In this document: in pieces, positions 1-5,164 of the stretch
How the letters are laid out: each line of letters begins with the position of its first letter
Position numbering within the stretch: the first letter of the stretch is position 1
NCBI GenBank assembly: GCA_937916845.1
Contig: CALFSK010000061.1
Location: 1-7,630 of the forward strand
DNA from: an uncultured Lactobacillus sp.
Lineage (GTDB): Bacteria; Bacillota; Bacilli; Lactobacillales; Lactobacillaceae
Direction: 5' to 3'
DNA: 7,630 nt
Program-made: the position numbers and the translations under genes
Notes under the pieces: generated by a model
The model's database searches: none
Told to the model about the DNA's origin: nothing
Seen by the model: the letters and a program-made list of their open reading frames with translations, nothing else

Positions 1-77
1 CAGGTTATGCTGACAAATTTGTCCAAAAATTCGGATTAAATTTGCAATCTACCATATATAGTGATAGTAAAATTTAA
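1..77 (+). CDS. 3' end of an unidentified gene (partial)
   Basis: The third frame is open from position 3 to a TAA at 75-77 and gives a 24-residue C-terminal tail containing FVQKFGLNLQST and ending SDSKI. The other two forward frames stop sooner (TGA at 11-13, TAA at 37-39). A strong terminator starts 16 bases after this stop, which supports a genuine gene end. I do not recognise the family from so short a tail. Bases 30-53 recur in inverted orientation near the right end of the window (7581-7604) with 22 of 24 identical, where a similar FGLxLQST peptide can be read on the minus strand. Confidence 0.45.
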   Translation, partial: GYADKFVQKFGLNLQSTIYSDSKI

Positions 78-92
78 TTTCATGCGATATAG

Positions 93-129
93 AGCCCCTT
101 TTTCCTTAACTGGATCAAGGGGCTTTTTT
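93..129 (+). terminator. Rho-independent terminator
   Basis: The stem AGCCCCTT (93-100) pairs perfectly with AAGGGGCT (117-124) around a 16-base loop and is followed by a run of T (124-129). It ends the transcript of the gene whose tail lies at 1-77 and insulates the DUF536 gene downstream. Confidence 0.85.
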
Positions 130-183
130 GTGTTGATAGTGTATAATTGTATGTATTAATAGACGTACAAGGAGCTGAGACGC

Positions 184-750
184 GTGGAAGACGTACAGGA
201 GACAAAAAGACAATTTAAGACAAAGACAGATCTTGCTAAAAGTTTAGGCATTGGGTCTCGTCAAACTTTGTATAATAGGGCCGAGAGAAATGGAATAGAT
301 TTAGACAAGCTAAGTTTCACTGAAAAAGAGTTGTCTATATTGTCTGGTAAAAAGACGTCCGTTACAACTGAACAAGCCAGTGGACGCATGATACAAGACA
401 GACAGGAAAAGGAAGCTCTGAAAGCCCTAAAACGAGAATTAGAGATTAAAAATAAGATAATTGATAATTTAGAACAAGATAAAGCGGATCTATCCAAGAA
501 ACTAGATAAGAGCCAGCAGCTACAAGACCAGCAACAACAGTTATCCTTAAAAGATCGTGCAGAGTTAGATAAGTTGAAAATAGAACTCGATAAATACAAG
601 AAGATTGAAACTGAAGAAGTAGTTATACAGCCTAGTGAGGCAAAAAAGACGCCTACAAATACTGATAAAACAGTAAATAAGACGTCAAATGTACAATTAG
701 ACAAACAAGAAGACAAACCTAAAAAGCATTGGTGGAATATCTTCAATTAA
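184..750 (+). CDS. DUF536-family plasmid protein (HTH plus coiled coil)
   Basis: The 188-residue protein starts at GTG 184, chosen because AAGGAG (169-174) sits 9 bases upstream; a TATAAT hexamer lies at 142-147 but without a clear -35 box. Residues about 12-36 (KTKTDLAKSLGIGSRQTLYN) form a helix-turn-helix. Residues about 75-142 are a long, highly charged, Gln-rich coiled coil. A Lys/Thr-rich linker leads to the C-terminal KKHWWNIFN, an aromatic/basic tail typical of this family. Such proteins are common beside theta-replication genes on lactic acid bacterial plasmids and are thought to help with replication or copy control; their exact job is unsettled. They usually follow rep in the same direction, but here the gene converges on rep with a 235-bp gap. 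A GACGTACA motif occurs both just before the ribosome binding site (162-169) and inside the first codons (190-197). Confidence 0.85.
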   Translation: MEDVQETKRQFKTKTDLAKSLGIGSRQTLYNRAERNGIDLDKLSFTEKELSILSGKKTSVTTEQASGRMIQDRQEKEALKALKRELEIKNKIIDNLEQDKADLSKKLDKSQQLQDQQQQLSLKDRAELDKLKIELDKYKKIETEEVVIQPSEAKKTPTNTDKTVNKTSNVQLDKQEDKPKKHWWNIFN

Positions 751-840
751 TCAATTGGTATATAAAAATGAATTTTTTAAGATTTTACAAATTTGAATTT
801 TAAAAATATTGATATAACGGCACTCTTAAGTAGTATTTTG

Positions 841-947
841 GCTATACCAATTATTTTGATAAAAATAGCTTAAAAATAATCAGTCATGTAGCGAAGTTTT
901 AATAAGGATCATTATGTCAACTAGCTTTTATCTGACTTTGGTATAGC
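841..947. repeat. 10-bp inverted repeat bounding a 107-bp AT-rich segment
   Basis: GCTATACCAA (841-850) and TTGGTATAGC (938-947) are exact reverse complements. The enclosed DNA is AT-rich with no gene. Flanking bases do not form an obvious target duplication, so a miniature mobile element is possible but unproven. Confidence 0.4.
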
Positions 948-962
948 TTAGTTTGAAACGAC

Positions 963-984
963 AATTATAACTATTTAGTGCGGA
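963..984 (-). repeat. Solitary inverted iteron copy at the 3' end of rep
   Basis: Read on the minus strand, these 22 bases match the iteron unit found at 1809-1852 at 21 of 22 positions, the exception being the last base. It lies immediately after the rep stop codon (986-988), in the opposite orientation to the three-copy array but in the same direction as rep reads. The shared stretch extends a few bases to either side (TAAATCC before it, TGTC after a one-base insertion). Confidence 0.85.
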
Positions 985-985
985 T

Positions 986-1735
986 TTAGTCAGAATTAAT
1001 GGTTATTTCATATCCAGTGACTTTGACACCTTTTTTAATCGTATTCAAAACAATAGTGACATTTAATGTTTCAATTAATTCATCTACGGCCACATTCAAA
1101 ACTTTTTGTTTGAATCGTCCAGCTGTCCAATTGCTCGAACGGTCAACTCCTAGGAACCAATCTTGCCAATCGTTCATTTCACCAGTAATCGTAACTGTTT
1201 TCTGATTACCCATTTTCTGGGCTTGATACATTTTCATAAGGATTAGAGTGTATTTAGACTTAATTCGTGATAATTCTGATAGATGGAAAGAGTAGTATTT
1301 CTCCCTCAAATCAAAGACATAGGGTGCCACATGCTCCGAAAACTTAAATGTAATCGTTTTATTTTTAGAAATACGAATGAAATTAAATAATTGGGTCATT
1401 AGTACGCTATCAGAACCATCTTCATCTTTAACAAGGAAATAAAGCGGTGTTTCTTCATTCAGCGTTTTAAATCCTTTGATTACACGAGTATAGTTAGTGC
1501 CAGAATCTGTTAAACCAAAGTGTTTCAGCACATCTGAAGCTTGTGCCTTGAAAGTGTCGTCCAGTTTCGAATCACGTGTAACGTAACTAAAACAGAAATC
1601 TAGTAATTTGTGTTCAAAAGCTTTTAAATTGCCGAATGCTTTGGCTAAGTCGTTCCCTTGAGTAACCAAATAATCTTGTCGGCTTAGTAAGTTTTTAGTT
1701 AATTCATTGGTTTTAATTTCAACTTTTTCTTTCAT
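986..1735 (-). CDS. repB: Rep_3-family plasmid replication initiator
   Basis: The 249-residue protein fits the RepB/Rep_3 superfamily of iteron-binding initiators, which load the host replisome at a theta-type origin. The N-terminal half contains LVTQGNDLAKAF and LKAFEHKLLDFCFSYV, followed by a winged-helix region; the stretch RIKSKYTLILMKMYQAQK (about residues 157-174) and the closing KKGVKVTGYEITI are typical of the second winged helix. The ATG at 1735 is preceded by AAGGCGG (1744-1750) at 8 bases and by a good promoter. It is somewhat shorter than the roughly 300 residues common in the family, and its stop codon abuts an inverted iteron copy, so loss of a C-terminal extension is possible. 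The iterons lie just beyond the promoter, so autorepression is likely. The symbol is generic for the family. Confidence 0.9.
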   Translation of the reverse strand: MKEKVEIKTNELTKNLLSRQDYLVTQGNDLAKAFGNLKAFEHKLLDFCFSYVTRDSKLDDTFKAQASDVLKHFGLTDSGTNYTRVIKGFKTLNEETPLYFLVKDEDGSDSVLMTQLFNFIRISKNKTITFKFSEHVAPYVFDLREKYYSFHLSELSRIKSKYTLILMKMYQAQKMGNQKTVTITGEMNDWQDWFLGVDRSSNWTAGRFKQKVLNVAVDELIETLNVTIVLNTIKKGVKVTGYEITINSD

Positions 1736-1765
1736 TGTCTTAACCGCCTTTTTAACTCTAATGCA

Positions 1766-1794
1766 ATTATAACCATAAATGCAAAATAATTCAA
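1766..1794 (-). promoter_or_regulatory. rep promoter
   Basis: On the minus strand, TTGAAT (1794-1789) and TATAAT (1771-1766) are separated by exactly 17 bases and point toward rep, giving a short leader before its ribosome binding site. The -35 box is 14 bases from the nearest iteron, so Rep bound to the array could reach the polymerase site. Confidence 0.75.
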
Positions 1795-1808
1795 ATACAG
1801 TTAATAAA

Positions 1809-1874
1809 TCCGCACTAAATAGTTATAATGTCCGCACTAAATAGTTATAATGTCCGCACTAAATAGTTATAAAG
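1809..1874 (+). repeat. Three tandem 22-bp iterons
   Basis: Units at 1809-1830, 1831-1852 and 1853-1874 begin TCCGCACTAAATAGTTATAA and follow without spacing. The first two are identical and the third differs at one base near its end. A 22-bp period (two helical turns) is the usual spacing for Rep_3 binding sites and would put bound initiators on one face of the DNA. Confidence 0.95.
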
Positions 1875-2012
1875 GTATGCTGTATCCCTTGGTATGACTG
1901 CATTTTCATTCCCTTAATGTACTATAATGTATTTAAATGTATTTATAAATGTATAAACTTATAGGGCTAGCCTAGGTTAAATTACAAGTAATAAACACTA
2001 AATGATTAAAAA

Positions 2013-2150
2013 ATGAAAAAAAAACTTCAAGAATTAGACCACGAAAAAAGATATACGTTTACAGGATTTGTAGAACGACCAGGTAAAAAGAGAGAAAACA
2101 ATCATTGGAAACCAACATTGCTATTAACTAATTTAATGATTATTAAATAA
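2013..2150 (+). pseudogene. Small orphan reading frame, probable truncated plasmid gene
   Basis: A 45-codon frame starts at ATG 2013 and encodes MKKKLQELDHEKRYTFTGFV, then KPTLLLTNL, ending IIK. The KRYTFTG...TLLLTN pattern recalls the N-terminus of small predicted OB-fold-like proteins on lactobacillus plasmids and phages, which are normally over 100 residues; this is recollection, not a search. There is no Shine-Dalgarno sequence upstream and the frame ends abruptly, so a decayed 5' fragment is the likeliest reading. A chance frame cannot be excluded. Confidence 0.4.
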
Positions 2151-2482
2151 AACGTATATTTTATCTACATAAATCTTGTATATACATAATGTGAGCAAGG
2201 GACGTGACCCTTTGCCCCCGTGTTAGGTTATGGTTGGCTAGTCGTAGTACGGAAGCAAAGTTTTATAGAAACTTTGGCTTTCGCCAATTCAGTGTTAAGA
2301 CTGGTTTAGAGCTGTCAATTCCTTATGCTCCCACGCTTTGCTCGTCCGCTACCATTGACAGCAAACAGTTAGTTTTTTTGAATCTTAACAAGAACTTAGC
2401 GGCTATGTTCGTTTTTTAGGGCCTTATTTTTCGTTTCTAGCAATTTTAAGACTATTCATATACATTTATACCAAAGCAAAAC
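2151..2482. other. Hairpin-rich non-coding stretch
   Basis: No credible gene was seen, although a 71-codon frame crosses it on the plus strand. Four potential hairpins follow one another: GCAAGGG/CCCTTTGC (2195-2215, one bulged base), CAAAGTTT/AAACTTTG with a 5-base loop (2256-2276), TTGGC/GCCAA with a TTTC loop (2274-2287, overlapping the previous one) and GCTGTCAAT/ATTGACAGC around a 34-base loop (2311-2362). A run of seven T follows at about 2373-2379. The block looks more GC-rich than its flanks. A structured RNA, a single-strand origin or part of a mobilisation region are all possible. Confidence 0.5.
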
Positions 2483-2512
2483 AAAAAGCCCTCAACAGGC
2501 TCTTAGAGGGCT
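2483..2512 (-). terminator. Rho-independent terminator of the 64-aa gene
   Basis: On the minus strand AGCCCTC (2512-2506) pairs with GAGGGCT (2493-2487) and is followed by TTTTTGTTTT. The stem begins inside the stop codon of the gene at 2511-2705. Confidence 0.85.
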
Positions 2513-2705
2513 AAATAACGAAGCCAGGACGATTAATAATATCTTCTTGTCTTTTTTGCAAAATATAAGTGTATAAGGAATCATACAAATTCTTTTTAAT
2601 CTCGTCAGGTTCATTGACAGAAGCTTCAAACAATTCTTGAATATCAACTTGCCAAGGATCAGCAAGCATTTCATCAATTGGTTTTAATACTTTCTTTTCG
2701 TCCAT
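2511..2705 (-). CDS. Small conserved-looking plasmid protein, function unknown
   Basis: The 64-residue acidic protein begins MDEKKVLKPIDEMLADPWQV and ends INRPGFVI. The ATG at 2705 is preferred over one seven codons upstream because AGGAG (2714-2718) lies 8 bases before it. No membrane segment, signal peptide or known motif is visible; it looks like a small helical cytoplasmic protein. It reads away from the candidate oriT, about 280 bp upstream, and has its own terminator. Small proteins like this often sit in mobilisation regions of lactobacillus plasmids, so a link to transfer is a guess from position only. Confidence 0.8.
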   Translation of the reverse strand: MDEKKVLKPIDEMLADPWQVDIQELFEASVNEPDEIKKNLYDSLYTYILQKRQEDIINRPGFVI

Positions 2706-2980
2706 CTTAATGACTCCTAACATCAAAATAATGCTTTCAGTTTAAATTCACAGATCTTACAGCACCGTTATTCAAAATTTGTTACCAAGCTTATAAAGAT
2801 TATCTGCACAAAGCAATTAAAAAATTTTGGCTTAAAACAGCGTAATCTGCAACACTTTTTAAATATTTAAAACATAACAATCCTAGTTAGGTGCAAACAT
2901 AAATTGAATTAAAAATACGGTCAATTCAACAATGGCAAAAACTGATTTCATGGTTATCAGCAGACCGAGTGAAATGAGGT
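2706..2980. other. AT-rich intergenic stretch before the 64-aa gene
   Basis: Apart from the promoter listed at 2896-2924, this holds a 16-bp perfect AT palindrome (TTTTAAATATTTAAAA, 2857-2872) and a very short hydrophobic minus-strand frame (2883-2951, or to 2990 from a GTG) without a ribosome binding site. I see no convincing gene. Confidence 0.5.
2896..2924 (-). promoter_or_regulatory. Candidate promoter for the 64-aa gene
   Basis: TTGACC (2924-2919) and TATGTT (2901-2896) are 17 bases apart on the minus strand. They point toward the gene at 2705, leaving a leader of about 185 bases. The -35 box overlaps one arm of a 7-bp inverted repeat (TTGAATT/AATTCAA, about 2904-2928). Confidence 0.4.
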
Positions 2981-3018
2981 CAATGCGCACTTACACATAG
3001 AATTTGTTCTATGTTGTG
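2981..3018 (-). other. oriT: Candidate oriT (MOBQ / RSF1010-pSK41-like nick region)
   Basis: Read on the minus strand there is an inverted repeat ACATAGAA-CAAA-TTCTATGT (3014-2995) followed at once by GTAAGTGCGCATTG (2994-2981). An inverted repeat directly upstream of TAAGTGCGC is the hallmark of IncQ (RSF1010/R1162) and pSK41-type transfer origins, recognised by MOBQ relaxases. By analogy the nick would fall after TAAGTGCGC, between 2985 and 2984 on the minus strand. The bases after the nick (ATTG) differ from the CCT of the classic origins. No relaxase gene lies in the window, so mobilisation would depend on a relaxase elsewhere on the plasmid or on another element. Confidence 0.7.
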
Positions 3019-3044
3019 ATAACCCAAAAAAACCTGTATTAGAA

Positions 3045-3059
3045 GTCGCCGTTGGCGAC
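3045..3059 (-). terminator. Short hairpin downstream of the recombinase, possible terminator
   Basis: GTCGCC (3045-3050) and GGCGAC (3054-3059) form a perfect 6-bp GC-rich stem with a 3-base loop, 17 bases beyond the recombinase stop. On the minus strand the T-run (3033-3026) is offset by about 11 bases, so termination efficiency is uncertain. Confidence 0.4.
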
Positions 3060-3076
3060 AACAAAATCAAACCAAT

Positions 3077-3664
3077 TTACCCAAAATCAATTTGGTTCAA
3101 CATGTTTTCTGTACTTGCTTGATCCAAGCCCAAATAAGCTAAAGTCATTGCTTCACTTGAGTGATTTAGTAAGTGCATGACTAAGCCAATATTGTAATTG
3201 GATTGCGTGTAAACACGATAAGCCCCAGTTTTGCGCATCGTATGAGTCCCTAGATAATTAATTCCTAACAGATCGCCAACCTTGCTCATGATTTTGTAGA
3301 ACTGTTTTTCCGTGATATGGCGTTCTGGGTGTTGAATGGAAGGAAAGAGCCATTCAGAATCCAGCTGATGATCAAGTAGCCATTGACGGTACAATAAGAG
3401 CTCTGTTTGAACAGGTTTAAGGTACAAGGTATTAGGTTTACCAGTTTTTCGGTCATGAATAAACGCATTTTGTTTAATAGAACCGTCCGGATTAAAAATA
3501 TCGGCCTGTTTTAAGCGCATGACATCACTGACTCGCAGCAGTGTCGCTTTACCAACTTGAAAAATCGTATAGTTACGTCGGCCAGCTTTAAAGTTATTGA
3601 GTAACGTATCTTGAACCTCTTTAAGAACGTTTGAATCTTTGATGGGTAAGACAACTTGTTGCAT
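3077..3664 (-). CDS. Short tyrosine recombinase / integrase
   Basis: The 195-residue protein is a tyrosine site-specific recombinase. The catalytic set is complete: R44 in LLRVSD, K73 in DRKTGK, H141 and R144 in HTMR, H168 in LLNHSS and the nucleophile Y177 in TLAYLGL. It lacks most of the usual N-terminal core-binding domain and consists almost only of the catalytic domain, as in several small plasmid recombinases. The ATG at 3664 has AAGGAA (3680-3675) 10 bases upstream. It is transcribed divergently from the toxin-antitoxin pair across 103 bp. On a plasmid such an enzyme would most plausibly resolve multimers or mediate cassette recombination; I cannot identify its target site. Confidence 0.88.
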   Translation of the reverse strand: MQQVVLPIKDSNVLKEVQDTLLNNFKAGRRNYTIFQVGKATLLRVSDVMRLKQADIFNPDGSIKQNAFIHDRKTGKPNTLYLKPVQTELLLYRQWLLDHQLDSEWLFPSIQHPERHITEKQFYKIMSKVGDLLGINYLGTHTMRKTGAYRVYTQSNYNIGLVMHLLNHSSEAMTLAYLGLDQASTENMLNQIDFG

Positions 3665-3699
3665 AAGCTGTTAGTTCCTTTACTTTAAAATTAATTTAG

Positions 3700-3758
3700 T
3701 TGCAGAAAATCTAAAAATCGAATATTATAATGTAGTACGATGGTAAACTTAAAGGAGG
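3700..3758 (+). promoter_or_regulatory. Promoter and ribosome binding site of the toxin-antitoxin operon
   Basis: A TATAAT box at 3726-3731 and AAAGGAGG at 3751-3758, 9 bases before the antitoxin ATG, give a good start signal. The best -35 candidate is TTGCAG (3700-3705), but the 20-base spacing is longer than ideal, which suits a promoter controlled by the antitoxin. No strong operator palindrome was recognised. Confidence 0.6.
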
Positions 3759-3767
3759 CGGATTAGA

Positions 3768-4046
3768 ATGAGTAATACTATTATTAAAAACAAGACAATT
3801 TCAACTCGTGTAACACCTGACATTAGTGAACGGGCTAAAGCTAATCTAGCAAAACAAGGGCTAACCGTTTCTGAGTATATACGCTTATCGTTAGTTAAAG
3901 CGGCCAATAATGAAGTTCGATTAGTCAGCTTTTTAGATTCTCCGGAAGCCTTAGCCGCTAAAAAAGAAGCAGAAACAGGGCAGGTCAAAAACATTGGTTC
4001 ATTGACTGACTTTGAAGATTGGATCGATAAGTTAGATGCAAATTAA
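3768..4046 (+). CDS. relB: RelB/DinJ-family antitoxin
   Basis: The 92-residue protein has an N-terminal ribbon-helix-helix (about residues 8-45, TISTRVTPDISERAKANLAK then LTVSEYIRLSLVKAA), the DNA-binding fold of RelB/DinJ antitoxins, and an acidic C-terminus (SLTDFEDWIDKLDAN) of the kind that wraps the toxin. It should neutralise the YafQ-like protein and repress its own promoter. The strong AAAGGAGG site supports the ATG at 3768. Its 3' end overlaps the toxin gene by 11 bases, implying translational coupling, which keeps antitoxin in excess. The symbol is by family. Confidence 0.85.
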   Translation: MSNTIIKNKTISTRVTPDISERAKANLAKQGLTVSEYIRLSLVKAANNEVRLVSFLDSPEALAAKKEAETGQVKNIGSLTDFEDWIDKLDAN

Positions 4047-4338
4047 ACAGACCAAATCTTTTGAACGTGAATTAAAAAAACTAGTCAAAAAACATTTCCC
4101 AATAACTGTCTTGAAGCCTTGTTTAGAAGCAATTGTTGAACAAGATGTACTTGTTTTGAAACAGATTAAAGATCATGCATTAAAAGGAAATTGGCGTGGC
4201 TATCGTGAATTTCACCCTGCCAGATATGGAAACTATGGTAAAAATTATGACAACTGGATTGTTATTTATCAGCTAGATCATGATGAATTGATTTTGTTAT
4301 TGGTTGCAACTGGCTCCCATGAAATCTTGAATCAATAG
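4036..4338 (+). CDS. yafQ: YafQ-family ribonuclease toxin (RelE/ParE superfamily)
   Basis: This is a 100-residue basic toxin expected to cleave mRNA on translating ribosomes and stabilise the plasmid by post-segregational killing. The family pattern is KDHxLxGxWxGYRExH ... IVIYxL ... GSHEIL. By comparison with E. coli YafQ, H47, H60, D72 and H95 match the catalytic H50, H63, D67 and H87. Between H60 and D72 there is a Gly/Tyr/Asn-rich insertion (PARYGNYGKNY) several residues longer than in E. coli; I believe lactobacillus homologues share this, which would need checking. No strong ribosome binding site precedes the ATG, so translation is probably coupled to the antitoxin. A long hairpin terminator follows. 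Confidence 0.85.
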   Translation: MQIKQTKSFERELKKLVKKHFPITVLKPCLEAIVEQDVLVLKQIKDHALKGNWRGYREFHPARYGNYGKNYDNWIVIYQLDHDELILLLVATGSHEILNQ

Positions 4339-4374
4339 CTATAGTTTAGGGGCACTTATAAAAAAATAAATTAA

Positions 4375-4415
4375 AATAGCCCCCAATATCTACATTATAG
4401 ATATTGGGGGCTATT
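4375..4415 (+). terminator. Strong (bidirectional-type) hairpin terminator after the toxin gene
   Basis: An 18-bp arm (4375-4392, AATAGCCCCCAATATCTA) pairs without mismatch with 4398-4415 around a 5-base loop. A weak T-rich stretch follows on the plus strand (CTTTC) and an A/T-rich stretch precedes it, so it may also stop transcripts from the right. The right arm is the first part of a 45-bp repeat found again at 5323-5367. Confidence 0.8.
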
Positions 4416-4442
4416 CTTTCAATGTTTTAGAGGGGTTATTTA
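4398..4442 (+). repeat. 45-bp repeat, copy A
   Basis: This segment matches 5323-5367 at 37 of 45 positions. TAGATA, TGGGGGCT and TTTTAGAGGGGTTATTTA are exact, separated by a divergent 12-base spacer of equal length. Copy A forms the right arm of the terminator and runs into the truncated 5' edge of the IS3 transposase fragment. Confidence 0.8.
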
Positions 4443-4794
4443 GCGACCGTTTTGGATCCTGAGAAGATAAAAGTATTGGGCTATAAAATTGGCGATACAA
4501 TGACAGCCGAGCTAGCCACAAGTGCCTTACAGATGGCGTTAGATAAGCATCGAAAGCCACTCATTATTCATTCAGATATGGGGTCACAATACACGAGTGC
4601 TGAGTTTAATATTAAATGCCAAAATTATGGCTTGAAACATTCATATTCACTCAAAGGCCATCCGTACGATAATGGCCGTATCGAAGCGTGAAGAGGTGTA
4701 TCTGAAGGCATACCAAACATTAACTGAAGTCCAAGCAGCCATTGGTTGGTATATCAATTTTTATAATCGAAATCGTATCTCAAATGTTGCCTAA
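4437..4794 (+). pseudogene. IS3-family transposase OrfB fragment, frameshifted
   Basis: This is the C-terminal part of an IS3-family DDE (rve) transposase. The first frame reads LATVLDPEKIKVLGYKIGD and continues to the catalytic-site motif HSDMGSQYTS (second Asp) and GHPYDNGRIEA (carrying the Glu), then hits TGA at 4689-4691. The frame +1 from 4684 continues the family sequence, KREEVYLKAYQTL to INFYNRNRISNVA, with TAA at 4792-4794. The usual EAFHSLLKREE stretch lacks its FHSLL, which a 20-bp deletion between two GAAGC repeats would explain. The first catalytic Asp, OrfA and the left end are missing. The right end probably lies near 4812-4825, where GTCCAATTTATTGAC resembles an IS3 terminus. 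Confidence 0.85.
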
Positions 4795-4835
4795 GTAACT
4801 GAATAAAAATAGTCCAATTTATTGACTTCTGAGCA

Positions 4836-4916
4836 ATGGGATATGTTTTGAAAGATTGGAATACAGGTCAGTACTTCAAAATTGGAGAAAAAAATGCTGA
4901 TTTTATAACAAATTAA
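4836..4916 (+). pseudogene. 3' end of an unidentified gene
   Basis: After a TGA at 4830-4832 the frame is open for 26 codons from ATG 4836 (GYVLKDWNTGQYFKIGEKNA, ending DFITN) to TAA 4914-4916. There is no ribosome binding site, but a strong terminator follows 27 bases later, so this looks like the surviving C-terminus of a gene whose body was lost beside the IS3 remnant. I do not recognise the family. Confidence 0.35.
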
Positions 4917-4943
4917 TCGATAAGGTTTTCTTATATTGTTGAG

Positions 4944-4985
4944 AAAGGAAGTGTGATTTTTAAATCATCACGCTTCCTTTTTTTT
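4944..4985 (+). terminator. Rho-independent terminator
   Basis: A 14-bp stem (4944-4957 with 4967-4980), interrupted only by one G-T pair, has a 9-base loop and is followed by eight T (4978-4985). It is a strong plus-strand terminator and implies a once-functional gene upstream. Confidence 0.88.
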
Positions 4986-5149
4986 GATTTGTTTTCATCT
5001 GATATTAACAGATTACATTGTCAAGTATCTAGGTAAAATTTTTGTAACCGCTCTCTAATAATGATACAGTAAGCATAATAAACAAAGTGTTTGTTAAACA
5101 ATATACACGTTACTATTGCGTGTCAAGATTGCGCTGAGTATTGTATGAA

Positions 5150-5157
5150 CAAGGGAG
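5150..5157 (+). promoter_or_regulatory. Ribosome binding site deciding the dehydrogenase start
   Basis: AAGGGAGG lies 7 bases before ATG 5165 and excludes the in-frame ATG 24 bases upstream. Further upstream, TTGTAA (about 5041-5046) and GATACA (about 5062-5067) could be a weakly consensus promoter with near-ideal spacing. Confidence 0.65.
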
Positions 5158-5164
5158 GAATTAT

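Larger units (their letters stand above)
751..985. other. AT-rich gap between convergent DUF536 and rep genes
   Basis: No reading frame of note was seen. It contains a 10-bp perfect inverted repeat, GCTATACCAA at 841-850 and TTGGTATAGC at 938-947, 87 bases apart, and an inverted iteron copy at 963-984. No convincing terminator with a U-tract was found for either convergent gene. Confidence 0.5.
1750..1970. other. Putative theta-type replication origin (iterons plus AT-rich block)
   Basis: The iteron array adjoins an AT-rich stretch at about 1905-1965 made of imperfect repeats of AATGTATTTA-like sequence (1923-1955), a good candidate for the melting region. I saw no perfect DnaA box. The arrangement AT-rich block, iterons, rep promoter, rep is the normal one for this plasmid class. 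Boundaries are approximate. Confidence 0.65.

Noticed and set aside
261..746. 161-codon minus-strand frame opposite the DUF536 gene
   Set aside because: It is a shadow of the coiled-coil coding region: Ser/Cys/Leu-rich, no ribosome binding site, and the plus-strand gene has clear family features.
999..1205. 68-codon plus-strand frame within rep
   Set aside because: Antisense shadow of the Rep_3 gene with no start signals.
1809..1874. CRISPR array
   Set aside because: The repeats are contiguous without spacers and lie upstream of a Rep_3 gene, so they are iterons.
2204..2419. 71-codon plus-strand frame over the hairpin block
   Set aside because: It is not preceded by a ribosome binding site, shows no motif, and the sequence is dominated by inverted repeats; non-coding is likelier.
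2492..2677. 61-codon minus-strand frame overlapping the 64-aa gene
   Set aside because: Alternate frame of the 2511-2705 gene, running into its terminator.
3749..3994. 81-codon minus-strand frame over the antitoxin
   Set aside because: Antisense shadow of a well-supported RelB-like gene with a strong ribosome binding site.
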